Source of the DNA: Blepharisma japonicum
Taxonomy: Eukaryota; Ciliophora; Heterotrichea; Heterotrichida; Blepharismidae
Direction: 5' to 3'
Assembly (NCBI GenBank): GCA_949751835.1
Contig: CATKHK010000012.1
Span: forward strand, 496,001-560,000
Length of the DNA: 64,000 nt
The translations under genes and the position numbers were made by a program. The stretch's first letter is position 1; every line of letters begins with the position of its first letter. The notes under the pieces were generated by a model. That model was not told the DNA's origin. It ran no database searches and saw only the letters and a program-made list of their open reading frames with translations. Shown here piece after piece: positions 47,730-58,631 of the stretch.

Positions 47730-49064
47730 ATGAGCTGCCTTGTAAAATGCAATGAGCAAATGTGTAAGAACAAGGAAGCAGAATTTTCCTGTATATGTGG
47801 AAACTTTGAATATTATTTCTGTTTTAATCATTATATCAGCCACTTAAAACAATGTAGCGAAGCAGATCATAAAACAATTCAAATCATGAGTGTCAACTCA
47901 AAAATCTGTGAAAAAATTGAAGACAAAGTTAATGTCGTTATAGAAGAGATAATTAGAATTAAAGAATTAGTTATTAAAGAAATAAATAAAGTAGAAGACT
48001 ACCACAAAAATGCCTGGGCAAAGGCCTCTAAGACGAAAAAAAATATAATCACTGAGCTTCAAGCAAACTTGGACACTTGTAATGTTTTAATCGAAAAAAT
48101 AAAAAAACCAATCTTAAAAAAAGACTATTATACTCAGTTAGAATATTTACTTATAAATAAAGATCCTTCATATTCTGATTCCATAATTGACCAAATAAAT
48201 CCTCCTATAATTCAAGAAATAGAACGAGATAAAAATATGTGGAAAAAAATATCATTTCAGAGTGCTGATTTTAGTCATCTTTTAAGTGCTTATAATACTT
48301 ATTGCTTCACTATCAGAAAAAATAATATCATAGCTTATTCTAATTGCATAGGAGATGAAAAAGAATTTAGGAATGATAATATTAATGAAAGCTCAAGATG
48401 CATGCTAATAAGTCCAAACGAAATTTTGATAACTGGAAGTTTAGAAAGTCCAACAATGTGCAGTATATTTGATATAGAAAAATTAACTATAAGAGAGCAA
48501 AATAAACTTAACCATCAAAGATTTTGGCATTGCTGCATATTTCTTAAAGGATTTCCGACTGTTATAGGAGGAAGATTTGATAGTGAAAATTTAAAAACTG
48601 TCGAAAGCTTTAAGTATGGCCATTGGGAAGATGCCCCTTCATTAAATTATCCAAGAAGTTCTCTGGCAGTTTCGTCATTATTTGGAAAAGTCTATGCTTG
48701 TGGTGGAAATAAAGATCATTTTTTTGAAGTATTTGATGAAGAAAAAAATAAATGGGAAGAAATTATGATCAGCAAGCCTCCAGATGCATATATAAGCCCA
48801 GGACTAATAGCACTATCTAAAGACGTCATTTTGATTTTCGGAGGCTCTGCATCAAAGGAATGCCCTTCAAATGAGGCTACCAAATTTTATTTGAAGAATA
48901 ATGAATCTGCAGGAATTATTAATTTGTGCAAAGCAGGGAAATTTTCTTGGGGGTCTTATATTAAAAAAGATGATGTTTTCATGTCAGCTGTGTATTTTGA
49001 GCAATTAAATGAGTTTATTGAATGGAGACTGATAGAAGAAATAATTTTTTCGGAGCAACAATAA
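47730..49064 (+). CDS. K2: Cys/His module, coiled coil and Kelch propeller protein
   Basis: 444 residues, a single frame with no internal TGA. N-terminal module: CLVKCNEQMCKNK, FSCICGNFEYYFCFNHYISH, then C and H. Coiled coil about 60-130 (KVNVVIEEIIRIKELVIKEI). Linker KKDYYTQLEYLLINKDPSYS. Kelch blades: SRCMLISPNEILITGSLES, FWHCCIFLKGFPTVIGGRFD, YPRSSLAVSSLFGKVYACGG, ISPGLIALSKDVILIFGGSA, and FSWGSYIKKDDVFMSAVYF. Very close to K3 in linker and coiled coil (KPI[IL]KKDYYTQLEYLL in both). Paired convergently with W2, 50 nt between stops. Confidence 0.85.
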   Translation: MSCLVKCNEQMCKNKEAEFSCICGNFEYYFCFNHYISHLKQCSEADHKTIQIMSVNSKICEKIEDKVNVVIEEIIRIKELVIKEINKVEDYHKNAWAKASKTKKNIITELQANLDTCNVLIEKIKKPILKKDYYTQLEYLLINKDPSYSDSIIDQINPPIIQEIERDKNMWKKISFQSADFSHLLSAYNTYCFTIRKNNIIAYSNCIGDEKEFRNDNINESSRCMLISPNEILITGSLESPTMCSIFDIEKLTIREQNKLNHQRFWHCCIFLKGFPTVIGGRFDSENLKTVESFKYGHWEDAPSLNYPRSSLAVSSLFGKVYACGGNKDHFFEVFDEEKNKWEEIMISKPPDAYISPGLIALSKDVILIFGGSASKECPSNEATKFYLKNNESAGIINLCKAGKFSWGSYIKKDDVFMSAVYFEQLNEFIEWRLIEEIIFSEQQ

Positions 49065-49114
49065 TAGCATATTAGATAAAAAGGCACTTCTTTAGAATAA
49101 ATATGATTTTTATT

Positions 49115-51163
49115 TTACGTATTAAGAATGATCAATTTTAGTTCTTCTGGCTCTGCCTTGATAAAGCTTGATGCTTCAGAACATCATAATAATTTTTCAT
49201 AATATGAAATTATTATAGTTGATTGAGACTCGCTTTCATTGTAACTTCTAATAGATTTCGTTTCTTCAGTATCTTGGTCTTTATTTTCAGAATTCTTTGC
49301 TTTTATTTGCCAAACTTTTAAAGTTCCGTCCCTACCTCCTGATGCTAGTAAATTATTTTTTTCTGACCAAGCTAAGCATTCAACGTTTTTACGATGGCAA
49401 CAAATATATAATTCAATATTAACTGAGAATGGATGACCTGAATACATATTTTCATAAATCTTTCATATCGTTATTGATCCTTCAGAATTCCCTACTGCTA
49501 AAAAGGATGATTTTTCATTTCAATTAAGAATTGTTATTTGTGCCTCAATTAGATTCGTAAAAATATACCTTTCATCATTCAAAAAATTTCAAATAGTAAT
49601 TTGTTGGTTTTTCCCAGCAGAAACTATATATTTTTCCTTAAAAATCCACTCCAATGAGTATACATCACGCTGAGAATACTTCGTAATAAGCTCATTAGTA
49701 GCTGAGTCACAAACACATATAAATTCGTTTCCATAATAATATGCTAAATATTTCCCTGAATAAGACCACACAAGCATTGCTGACCAATTTCCAAGATCTT
49801 CTTCGAAAAATATTTCGTTTGTTTCAAAATTTCAAACTTTTAATTCCCCAAAACTACTATATAATGCTATTCTATAATCATTTGGGGTTCAAGCAACTTT
49901 AATTATACCACGACTAAATTTAATCACATTTGTAGGGTTGACATCATTATCCCACGTATTTCAAATAAACACCCCCCCATTAAAGTCAGATGAAGCTATA
50001 AACTTATCATCATATGACCATGAAACTACTTGCAGACACAAATAAATTTTATTATAAGAAAATTCTTTTTTGAACTTCGAACTGTATGAGTCATATATTT
50101 TAATTTTGTGGCTTTGGCAAAATGCGACTCATGATCCATCATGAGAAAATTCTACTGAGTTTATTCTCTCTGCTTTATTTATGGATTCAAAATTTGAACT
50201 TTCGCTTGGCAAAATAGTGTCGCTTAAAGTTGTATTTAAAAACTGGGCACATAATAGATTGCAGTTTCTTAAATCTGAGCCGCTGAAATTAGTTTTATAA
50301 AATATTCCATATGATAAATTTGCTTGAGGTATGCAAATCCCTTTGAAATCTCTATTTTCAAAGCTGCATTTTGTTTTGACTAAAATTGATATGGCATTTG
50401 ACCCGGATTGAGCTAAATTTTTGTTTTCTTTTGTCATTTCTATAATAGTAAAAAGAGAATCTTCGCATTTTTGATTCAGATTTTCTGCTACTGCTTTAAG
50501 AATTTTTTCTTTATCACATAAATTTGTTTTATTAAAATATTCGTCTATAGGCTTGCTTGCATCAAAATTCTCTAAAAATCATAAAATTTTATATGCCAAT
50601 AACTCATCAAATTTTGGAAGTTTTCCATCTGCTATAAGCCTTCTGCAGTCTGAGTCCTTTTCTTTTTCACATATTTGATAAGCCCAAGCATTTTCTTTTG
50701 TGAGGATCCCAATATCTTCTATCCCATTAATTTCATCTGCTAATAATTTTAGTTTTTCTTTATATTTTGATAATATTTCTTCAAATGTTAATCTGAATCT
50801 TTTATAAAAATCCATATCTTGATCATTATCTAAATACTCCAATATATCTTCTACTTCTGAGATGCTAGATTCAATTGCAGTTAAAAATTTTTGTATTTTT
50901 GGGCTAATAAGCTTCATTTCTTTTTCCATTAGATTGCCTTTGAGTTCTTTAAAAGCACTTGCAAGACTCTCTAAATCTTCAATTCTTTTCCTTTCAATTT
51001 CCTCATCACTAAGAATTAGTAATTTTCTAACGTTATGCTCTTTAGTTATGCTTTTTAAATGTTCATACAGATGATCTAAACAAAAAGCAGGCGAGTTATC
51101 GGAACATAAGCATATGCAGAAAGGAGTGGTTTTACATTCTGGGGAAGAGCATCTAATTTCCAT
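49115..51163 (-). CDS. W2: Cys/His module, coiled coil, pentapeptide and WD40 protein
   Basis: 682 residues. The segments between the clearly open parts (49448-49588, 49778-50128, 50438-50578) were read codon by codon and contain only TGA=Trp. N-terminal module: IRCSSPECKTTPFCICLCSD, then FCLDHLYEHLK. Coiled coil about 55-165. Family segment NKTNLCDKEKILKAVAEN. Pentapeptide stretch IPQANLSYGIFYKTNFSGSD, LRNCNLLCAQF. WD40 blades: VVSWSYDDKFIASSDFNGG, VAWTPNDYRIALYS, LVWSYSGKYLAYYYGN, LAWSEKNNLLASGGRDGTLK. Close to W3 over the whole length. Function unknown. Confidence 0.85.
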
Positions 51164-51766
51164 ATATTTTATTTATAGATATTAACATTAAATGCGAATG
51201 ATAATTGCTTATTGAATATATGTCTTCAACAGAATGAATTGAATCTGAAAGATAATTTTTTTTAAATATTTATTTTGCAAACCTAATTGTATTAGTTCAT
51301 GCTATGTGCAAGCAATTTATTATTGCAAAATAATGAATAAAAATATCTGGAATATTTAAATTAAGGGGTGTAAATTAGCCTCTTCATTTTTAAGATTGCC
51401 AAACTTCAATAGTTATGGGGTTAAAATCCCATAACTGCGTGTATTTATCATGATGATTTTTCCATTAAGCGCTATATAAACATTGCAGTAGATTGAGCAA
51501 TCGAGATATTTTGATAGCTTTTGCTTGAACAAATTAAAACTATATTTAATTAAAGTATAAATATTGTGATGCCAGCTATTAGACTAGCATGATTCTACAA
51601 TAATATAATTGCTAAAACTGATTAAAATTCTGCTGACAAAAGATTTTTTGAGGGTTATGCTTTAAAGCGATAAGCTAATAATGATTAATAATTTGCAATC
51701 ATCATTTTTTTAACTATATCTTCAATAATTAAAAATTGCTGATATTAAAACTATTTATAATTAAAT
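51164..51766. other. Divergent promoter region between W2 and K3
   Basis: About 600 nt of AT-rich DNA between two divergent starts. No coding frame, RNA or decayed copy was recognised. It likely holds the promoters of both genes. Confidence 0.5.
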
Positions 51767-53086
51767 ATGAGCTATCTACCAGCGTGCGATGCTATATGAT
51801 GTCACAATAAAGCAAGCTATTTGTGTCTGTGCAATAAAGAAGAAAATTATTTATGCTGAAACCACTATATCGACCACATTACCAAATGCAGCTATAAAAA
51901 TCATGAAACAATGCAATTAGAAGGCACGAGTTCGGAAATCTATGATAAAATTCAAGACAAGCTTAATGTAATTATAGAAGAAACAAATAAAGTTAAGGAA
52001 CTAGTTAATGTGGAATTAGGAAAATTAGAAGATTACTATAGAAAAGCAAAGCTAAAAGCAACTAAGACTAAAAAAACATGTAACAGTGAGCTTCAGGCTA
52101 TAATTGATACTTGCGGTCTAATTTTTGAAAAAATGAAAAAACCAATCATTAAAAAAGATTATTATACTCAACTAGAATATTTACTTTTAAATAAAAACCC
52201 CACTTACTCAGATACTATTATAAACCAAATAGAGCCTCCTATAATTCAAGAAATTATTTGGGATAAAAATATGTGGAAAAACATAAGATTAAAAAGTCCT
52301 AGTTTTAGCCATCTTCTAAGTGCTTATAATACTTATGGCTTTACGTTTCGGGATGGTAATTTAATTTATAATGATTTTGTAGAAGGTGAAAAAACATTCA
52401 TCGACTCTGAACTCGATCCAAGTTCAAGATGCATGCTAATAGGTCCAAATTCGTTACTTATAACCGGAGGAATGCTATATCCAAAAAGATGCGAAGTTTT
52501 TGATATAGAAAAACAATGTCTAGTCCCACTAAATCAGCTTAACCATGAAAGATTTTGGCACTGCTGCACATTTATTAAAGGATTTCCAGCAGTTATAGGT
52601 GGGAGATTTAATAATGATTTCCTTACAACTGTTGAAATCTTAAAATATGGCAAATGGGAGGATATTCCTCCATTAAATTATGCCAGAAGTTCTTCATCAG
52701 CTTATGCACTATTTGGAAAAGTGTATGTTTGTGGAGGAAATAAAGAGCATTTCTGTGAAATATTTGATGAGGAAATTAACATATGAAAAGAATTGGTATT
52801 ATTTAAACGTCCAACAGCTCATATTAGCCCAGGATTAATAGGTCTTTATAAAGATGTTATTCTTATTTTTGGCGGCTATGTGAATAAGGATAGCCCATCG
52901 AATGAGGCGTTCAAATATTATATAAATGATAAAGAATTTATTGAAGTTTCTCCTTTTATTGATCCAGGGAAGTTTTCGTGGGGGTCTCATGTAATTAAAA
53001 ATCAAAAAATTTACTCAGGATTTCTTTTTGAGCGGAAGAATGGATTTCTTACATGGGAGCTGAATCAAGAAATTATTTTTGCTTAA
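51767..53086 (+). CDS. K3: Cys/His module, coiled coil and Kelch propeller protein
   Basis: 439 residues, start MSYLPACDAIWCHNKASYLC with three TGA=Trp codons (AI-W-CHN, LC-W-NHY, NI-W-KEL). The module continues LCNKEENYLC-W-NHYIDH. Coiled coil about 60-130. Linker KKDYYTQLEYLLLNKNPTYS. Kelch blades as in K2: SRCMLIGPNSLLITGGMLY, FWHCCTFIKGFPAVIGGRFN, YARSSSSAYALFGKVYVCGG, HISPGLIGLYKDVILIFGGY. The C-terminal strand is FLTWELNQEIIFA. Its 3' neighbour W3 is convergent with a 237-nt gap. Confidence 0.85.
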
Positions 53087-53323
53087 TGCTTGTATAGTTT
53101 ATCCTCTCTAATAGATATATCTTAGAATAAATAAGGAATGCTTAAGATAAATAGTTAATATAATCTTACTAATAAAAGCAAAATAAATTTCAAGTAATTG
53201 CACAGCATCTTTTCATTTATAACTGTTATGTATACTTAAATGTAAAAATATCTCCCTACTAGCATAGAGTTATATATTTTTAAAATTAATTTATGAACTT
53301 AAGCTTTCTAAAGTAAAATAAAT

Positions 53324-55375
53324 TTAATTTTCACTGTTTATGATTATAAATTTTTTTCCTTTTGGCTCTGCTTTAATAAAATGAGACGCTTTGGTACATC
53401 ACAATAGTTCTTCGTAAAATGAAATTTTGATTGAGTCAGCTTCATTTTCATTAAGATTTATGGTAGATTTGGCTTCTTCAGTATCTTGATCCTTCTTTTC
53501 GCTTTGATTTTTCTTTATTTTTCAAATCTTTAAAGTTCCATCCTTACCTCCTGATGCTAATAAATTATTTTTTTCTACCCAAGTTAAGCATTCAACATCA
53601 TCGTAATGGCAGCAAATAAAAAGTTTAAAATTCACTGAAAACGAAGTATCTGCATTTTGATTTTCTTTAATAGTTCACATTGCAATTGATCCTTCATAAT
53701 TTCCTGCTGATAAAAGTGATAATTTTTTATTTCATTTTAAAATTTTTATTTGTGATTCAATTATGCTAGAAAATACAAAAGTTTTTCCAGTAGAAAAATT
53801 TCATATAGTAATTTCTCGGCTTTTTCCTCCAAAGACTAGATAAGTTTCTCCGAAAATTCACTCCAATGAATGTATGTCGCTATGCTGATACTCTGCAATT
53901 AATTGATTGTTAGCTGAGTCACATACGTAGATACATTCATTTCCATAATAGTATGCTAAATATTTTCCAGAATAAGACCACAATAAAATTGTTGGCCAAA
54001 GACCTAAATTTTCTTGAAAGATTAATTCTTCTTTTTCAAAATTTCAAACTTTTATTATCCCAAAGTTACTATATGAAGCAATCCTATAATCATCTGGGGC
54101 CCATGTGACTTTAATTATATCATTATTATGAGATTCAATCTTTTTTATAGGTTTAAAATTATCACCCCAAGTATTTCAAATGAAAGTTATTCCATTTCAG
54201 TCAGATGAGGCTATATACTTATCATCATATGATCATGAAACTACTTGAAGGCATAAAAAAATATCTTCATCTGAAAGATCTTTTTTAAATCTTGAATTAT
54301 AAGAGTCATAAATCTTGATTTTTTTATTTTGGCACATTGCAATTCATGATCCATCATGAGAAAATTCTGCTGAGTTTATTCTGTCTATTGTATTTACTTG
54401 TTCATTAATTGGGCCAGTATTTGGCAAAATAGCTCCTTTTAAATTCACATTTAAAAATTGAGTGCATAATAAATTGCAATTGCTTAAATCTGAGTCACTG
54501 AAATTAGTTTTATAAAATATTCCATATGATAAATTAGCTTGGGGTATACATATTCCTTTAAAATCTCTGCTTTCAAAACTGCATTTTGCTTTAACTAAAA
54601 TTGACATAGCATTTGACCCATATTGGGCTAATGCTCTGTCTTTCTTTGTCATGTCTATAATATCAAAGAGAGCTTGTTCTCGTTTTTGGTTAAGATTTTC
54701 TGCCACTATGTTAAGAATTTTTTCTTTATCACAAAAATTAGTTACTTTAAAAAATTCAGCCATAGGGCTTTCATTCAAATTATCTAAAAATCATAAAATT
54801 GTATATGCATAAAGGTTGTCAAACTTTAAGGGCTTTGTTTCTTCCATCAGCTTTTTGTAATCTGAATCCTTTTCTTCTTCACATATATGATAAGACCAAG
54901 AATTTTCTGAAGTGAGTATTCCAATATCTTTTATTCCATTAATATCAGCTATTAGTGAATTTAATTCTTCTTGTGATTTGGATAATATTTGCTCATATGT
55001 CAAGTTAAAATCTTTTAAAAAATCTACTTGCTCATCAGATTTTAAACAATTCAATATTTTCTTGATCCGTAAGATGCTAGAATTAAGGCTTTCTAAAAAT
55101 TTATTAATTTTTGGCCTAAAAAACTTAGCTTCTTTTTCTAAAAGTTGATTTTTGGCAGATTCAAAAGCAGTTGAAAGACCGTTTAAATCATCAATTCTTT
55201 TCTCTGTAATTTCCTTCTGGCTAAGAATTATATATTTTTCAATAATATGCCTTCTTGTGTATTTTTCTATATGCTCACGCAGATGAATTTCACAAAATAC
55301 TGCTGGTTCATCAGAGCATGAGCATTTGTAGAAATAAGCGGCTTCACATCCAGAATGTAAACAGTCAATTTCCAT
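53324..55375 (-). CDS. W3: Cys/His module, coiled coil, pentapeptide and WD40 protein
   Basis: 683 residues. Codons 53327-54343 were read individually, with only TGA=Trp among stop-like triplets. Module: IDCLHSGCEAAYFYKCSCSD, AVFCEIHLREHIE. Coiled coil about 60-165. Family segment FFKVTNFCDKEKILNIVAE (about 207). Pentapeptide stretch IPQANLSYGIFYKTNFSDSD, LSNCNLLCTQFLN (about 280-312). WD40 blades: VSWSYDDKYIASSDWNG, VTWAPDDYRIASYS, LLWSYSGKYLAYYYGN, LTWVEKNNLLASGGKDGTLK. Nearly co-linear with W2. Confidence 0.85.
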
Positions 55376-55569
55376 ATATAATTTTTATGATTGAAATTAT
55401 AGATTAATTAACTAGTAGACTCTTATTATTCTAAATCGTCATTTTATATTTTCCCGATCCTAACTGATTGTGAAAAAAGCAATATTTTTATTAAAATTTG
55501 TAAGAATTATTGCATCTCGGTAATAAAAATCATTGGGATTTTTAAATGCAGGTATTTAATCTAAATAAA

Positions 55570-55905
55570 TAATAAATGCCAAGTTTTCGAATGCCATAAA
55601 GAGGCTGATATTGTTGAAAGTCTAAAAAAGAGACTATTTTTTATGTGAATCGCATTGTCTTGAGCAGGTAATGAAGTCTAATTCTGTTTTTAAAATAAAA
55701 TATTTAGCTCATATAAACCTAAACAGTTTATCTCTTTTGACATATAAAATTATAGAAATTAAAAATAGAACGATTGAAGATAGGAAAAATTTGGAAAAGA
55801 TATTGACATAATAATTGAAAAATATAAAAACAGCTGAAAATAGCTCTTAAAACTAAAGAAAAAATAGTAGCAGAAATGGATGTGCAATTCAAATGTTCAA
55901 TTTTA
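55570..55905 (+). pseudogene. 5' fragment of a K-type (Kelch) gene
   Basis: CQVFECHKEADIVESLKKRL at 55576 onward parallels the K4 start SCQISECLNNPEVYCKCSRN, including spacing to LFF. Further on, a Lys/Ile-rich coiled-coil stretch ends in VAEMDVQFKC, matching the K4 segment LAPELDAAIKAC. Stops and frame changes lie between, and the Kelch half is missing. A decayed copy, probably nearest to K4. Confidence 0.5.
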
Positions 55906-55949
55906 TTTTGGAAAGTTTCAAAACTATTTAAAATTTTTTTATTGTCATA

Positions 55950-56588
55950 AAATTAATATTGTTATAAAAACTATGCTCAAATTGGCCAGACAAGTCATTT
56001 CATCAAGAAAATCGTTAGGAAATTAAATATTTCAGACGTGCTGATGTCCAATCCCTTTTTTTCTTCTTCCAATAAGCAAGAATTAGTTGGAATGCTATTT
56101 TGCGTGACTATATTATTTTTCTTTCCAAAATATAATAGTTAAAATATAGACAAAATTCATCTCAAATTATATTATATTTTCAATTCCATTAATATCAGCT
56201 TTTAACCTTAGCATTTCTTCACTTAATCTTACCATTACTTCACTAATAGATTTCTCATTTAGTATCTATCAATTTTTTTTTCCTTTCTTCAGGCTAATCT
56301 CATTCAGTCTTCTGTAAAGCTTATCAAAATTTAACTACTTAAAATTTTCATTTTATGATTGAGTATTATATTTAATGACGTACAAGTCTCAGAAAATTGG
56401 TTTAAATCCTCAAAGGTGCTGATCTCATCGTTTTTTTGAATATCAATTTTTTGACAATGATAAGTTAAAGTTTCATAGTGACGGATATGATGGCTAAAAT
56501 GACCTTTAAAAAATGCTGAAGGAGATTGGCAAGTGCATTGAATTACAGGCAGATTTTGGTAGCTTTCGCTTGAACAAGTAAAATCCAT
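55950..56588 (-). pseudogene. 5' fragment of a W-type (WD40) gene
   Basis: The start FTCSSESYQNLPVIQCTCQS with a later KGHFSHHIRHYETLTYHC copies W4's FICSSQGCQNISVIQCSCKN and HINDHVRRFGTLTHRT. The coiled-coil start (FSETCTSLNIILNHKMKI) also matches W4 before a stop. The following 350 nt keep scattered W4-like DNA (for example 'tcatttcatcaagaaaat') but no long frame. The pentapeptide and WD40 parts are absent. A decayed close relative of W4. Confidence 0.7.
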
Positions 56589-56879
56589 CTTTCTATAAAT
56601 TATAAATTTATTATATAGACTATAGGCTTAGCAAAAACTCATTTAGTAAATAAAAATATTAAAACTGATTTATTCAATTGAAAATTATTTAGCTTTGAAT
56701 TTATAAAAGATATAGATTTAACTGGTGAGTGATTTTAAAACTCTTATTATACGATAAAACTCAAGCAGAAGTTGATAAGAGCATAATATTCGTTCAAATT
56801 CTAATCTAAAAATTCTCATTATATCTTTAATAACCGATATTTCATCTATCTTTGGGAACCAGAATAGTACTGCTTATAA

Positions 56880-57106
56880 ATTTTTCATTTGAGGCAAAGA
56901 GTTGAATTTTTTTCTAAGATTATTATGAATGTTTTAGATGCACTTGAAAGATTGTTTTAATCTTCAACACTTTTTCTCCAATAATTGATATATTTGTTAG
57001 TAACGCACCTTTTAAGGATGATATTTACAAAGATCTGCTGGTTTATCAGAACATGAGCATTTCGAAAAGAAGTGATAGTGCATGCAAACAAGACAGCTGA
57101 TTTCCA
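56880..57106 (-). pseudogene. 5' fragment of a W-type (WD40) gene, W3-like
   Basis: MEISCLVCMHYHFFSKCSCS followed by DKPADLCKYHP reproduces the W3 start (MEIDCLHSGCEAAYFYKCSC, SDEPAVFCEIHL) and then meets a TAA. DNA downstream keeps traces of the coiled-coil coding. It lies just 200 nt upstream of K4 in divergent orientation, the position of a W gene start in the other repeat units. Confidence 0.65.
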
Positions 57107-57305
57107 TATATATTTTATTTTATGAATTAAAACGATTTTGTAGATTCGTATTACCTCTACCAAAAAAATGCACTAATAAATTATTATTATTATCTTTGTT
57201 ATTAATAACAGTTCCAGCTAGTTCAGCCTTTTATTTAGTGTAAACAATCTGCTGTTATTCTAATTTTACAAAAATAATTCAGAAAATTAATTAAATATAA
57301 AATAT

Positions 57306-58631
57306 ATGGCTTCTTGCCAAATATCAGAATGTTTAAACAATCCTGAAGTATACTGCAAGTGCTCTAGGAATGATCTCTTTTTCTGCGAATTTCATTTCCC
57401 TGATCATTTAGTGTCTTGTAGCTACGATCATAAAATAAAACATCTAGTCCCAAAAAATCTAAATAACCTTTCTCAACTATTGGCTAAAATAGACGATGTT
57501 CGTAATGGAATAGCAAGAATTCAGGAAAAATTAGAAAATAGTATTCAAAAATGTGAGATCAAATTAAAGCAAGCACTTGAGCTTAAAAATAAATTAGCTC
57601 CCGAACTGGATGCAGCAATTAAAGCGTGTGATATTATTGAACAATTGGCTAATAAACCAATTTTTGAAAGAGAATATTACACTCCTTTGGAATATTTAAT
57701 TAAAACTAATGATGATGTTTGGGAGATTTTAGAACAAATTAAGCCTCCTAGAATGGAAAAGATAAAGCCATATGAAGATAAATGCAAAAAATGAAACTTT
57801 TATAGTACAACTGTCTGTCACTTGCTAAATAATTATAATTCTTATTGCATGTTTTTTGAAGAAACTAAAGAAGCAAATGTATTCTCCCTAAGCTATTTTG
57901 ACGGAGAAAATAGCGGTAATATAGATAGTGATAAATTTGAACCTCACTCAAGAATAATGCTAATAAGTCCTTATGAAGTATTAATGACTGGAGGATTTAA
58001 AAAGCCTAAGACATGCAGAATTATCAACCTAAAGAGTAAAACGATCTCAGAAGAGGCTGATTTGAATTGCGAAAGGCTATGACATTGCTGCGCCTTTATT
58101 AAAGGCTATCCTGCAGTAATTGGTGGAAGGTTTAAAGCACAAGGAACTAAAAGTGTTGAAATTTTAAAACATGAGAAGTGAAAAGAAATTGCTCCGCTTA
58201 ATTACCCTAGAAGCTCTCCTGCAGCTTCTACATTATTTGATAAGGTTTATGTATATGGAGGGGGTTTTGCAATCTTCGAAGTTTTCAATGAAAAGTTAAA
58301 AGCATGGCATGAATTAAAATGTAATATAGCTGAAACCCCAACAGTAAGTGTAGGCCTTATTAGTCTATACAATGATTTTATACTAGTTTTTGGAGGAGTT
58401 TTTAATGCTAAAATCCTTTACAATGATATTAAAAAAGCTGATCTTACCACTGGAAAAGTAACTCCTATCATCTCGCTAAAAAAAGAAGGGAAATTTTCAT
58501 ATGGAAATCATATAATCAGACGCAAATTTATAAAATCTTTCAATTCTTCAGAAATAATCGAATTTGAAATAAGACAAGAAATTAGCTTACTTAATCAAGA
58601 ATTTAAGCCTTCTTTTGCTTTATCGAATTAG
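57306..58631 (+). CDS. K4: Cys/His module, coiled coil and Kelch propeller protein
   Basis: 441 residues. N-terminal module: SCQISECLNNPEVYCKCSRN, DLFFCEFHFPDHLVSC. Coiled coil about 58-120. Linker EREYYTPLEYLIKTNDD. Kelch blades: SRIMLISPYEVLMTGGFKK, HCCAFIKGYPAVIGGRFK, YPRSSPAASTLFDKVYVYGG, VGLISLYNDFILVFGGVF. TGA=Trp codons at KCKK-W-NFY, ERL-W-HCC and HEK-W-KEI. The tail (EFKPSFALSN) extends past the other family members and overlaps the W4 gene's 3' end by 29 nt. The most divergent K member. Confidence 0.82.
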
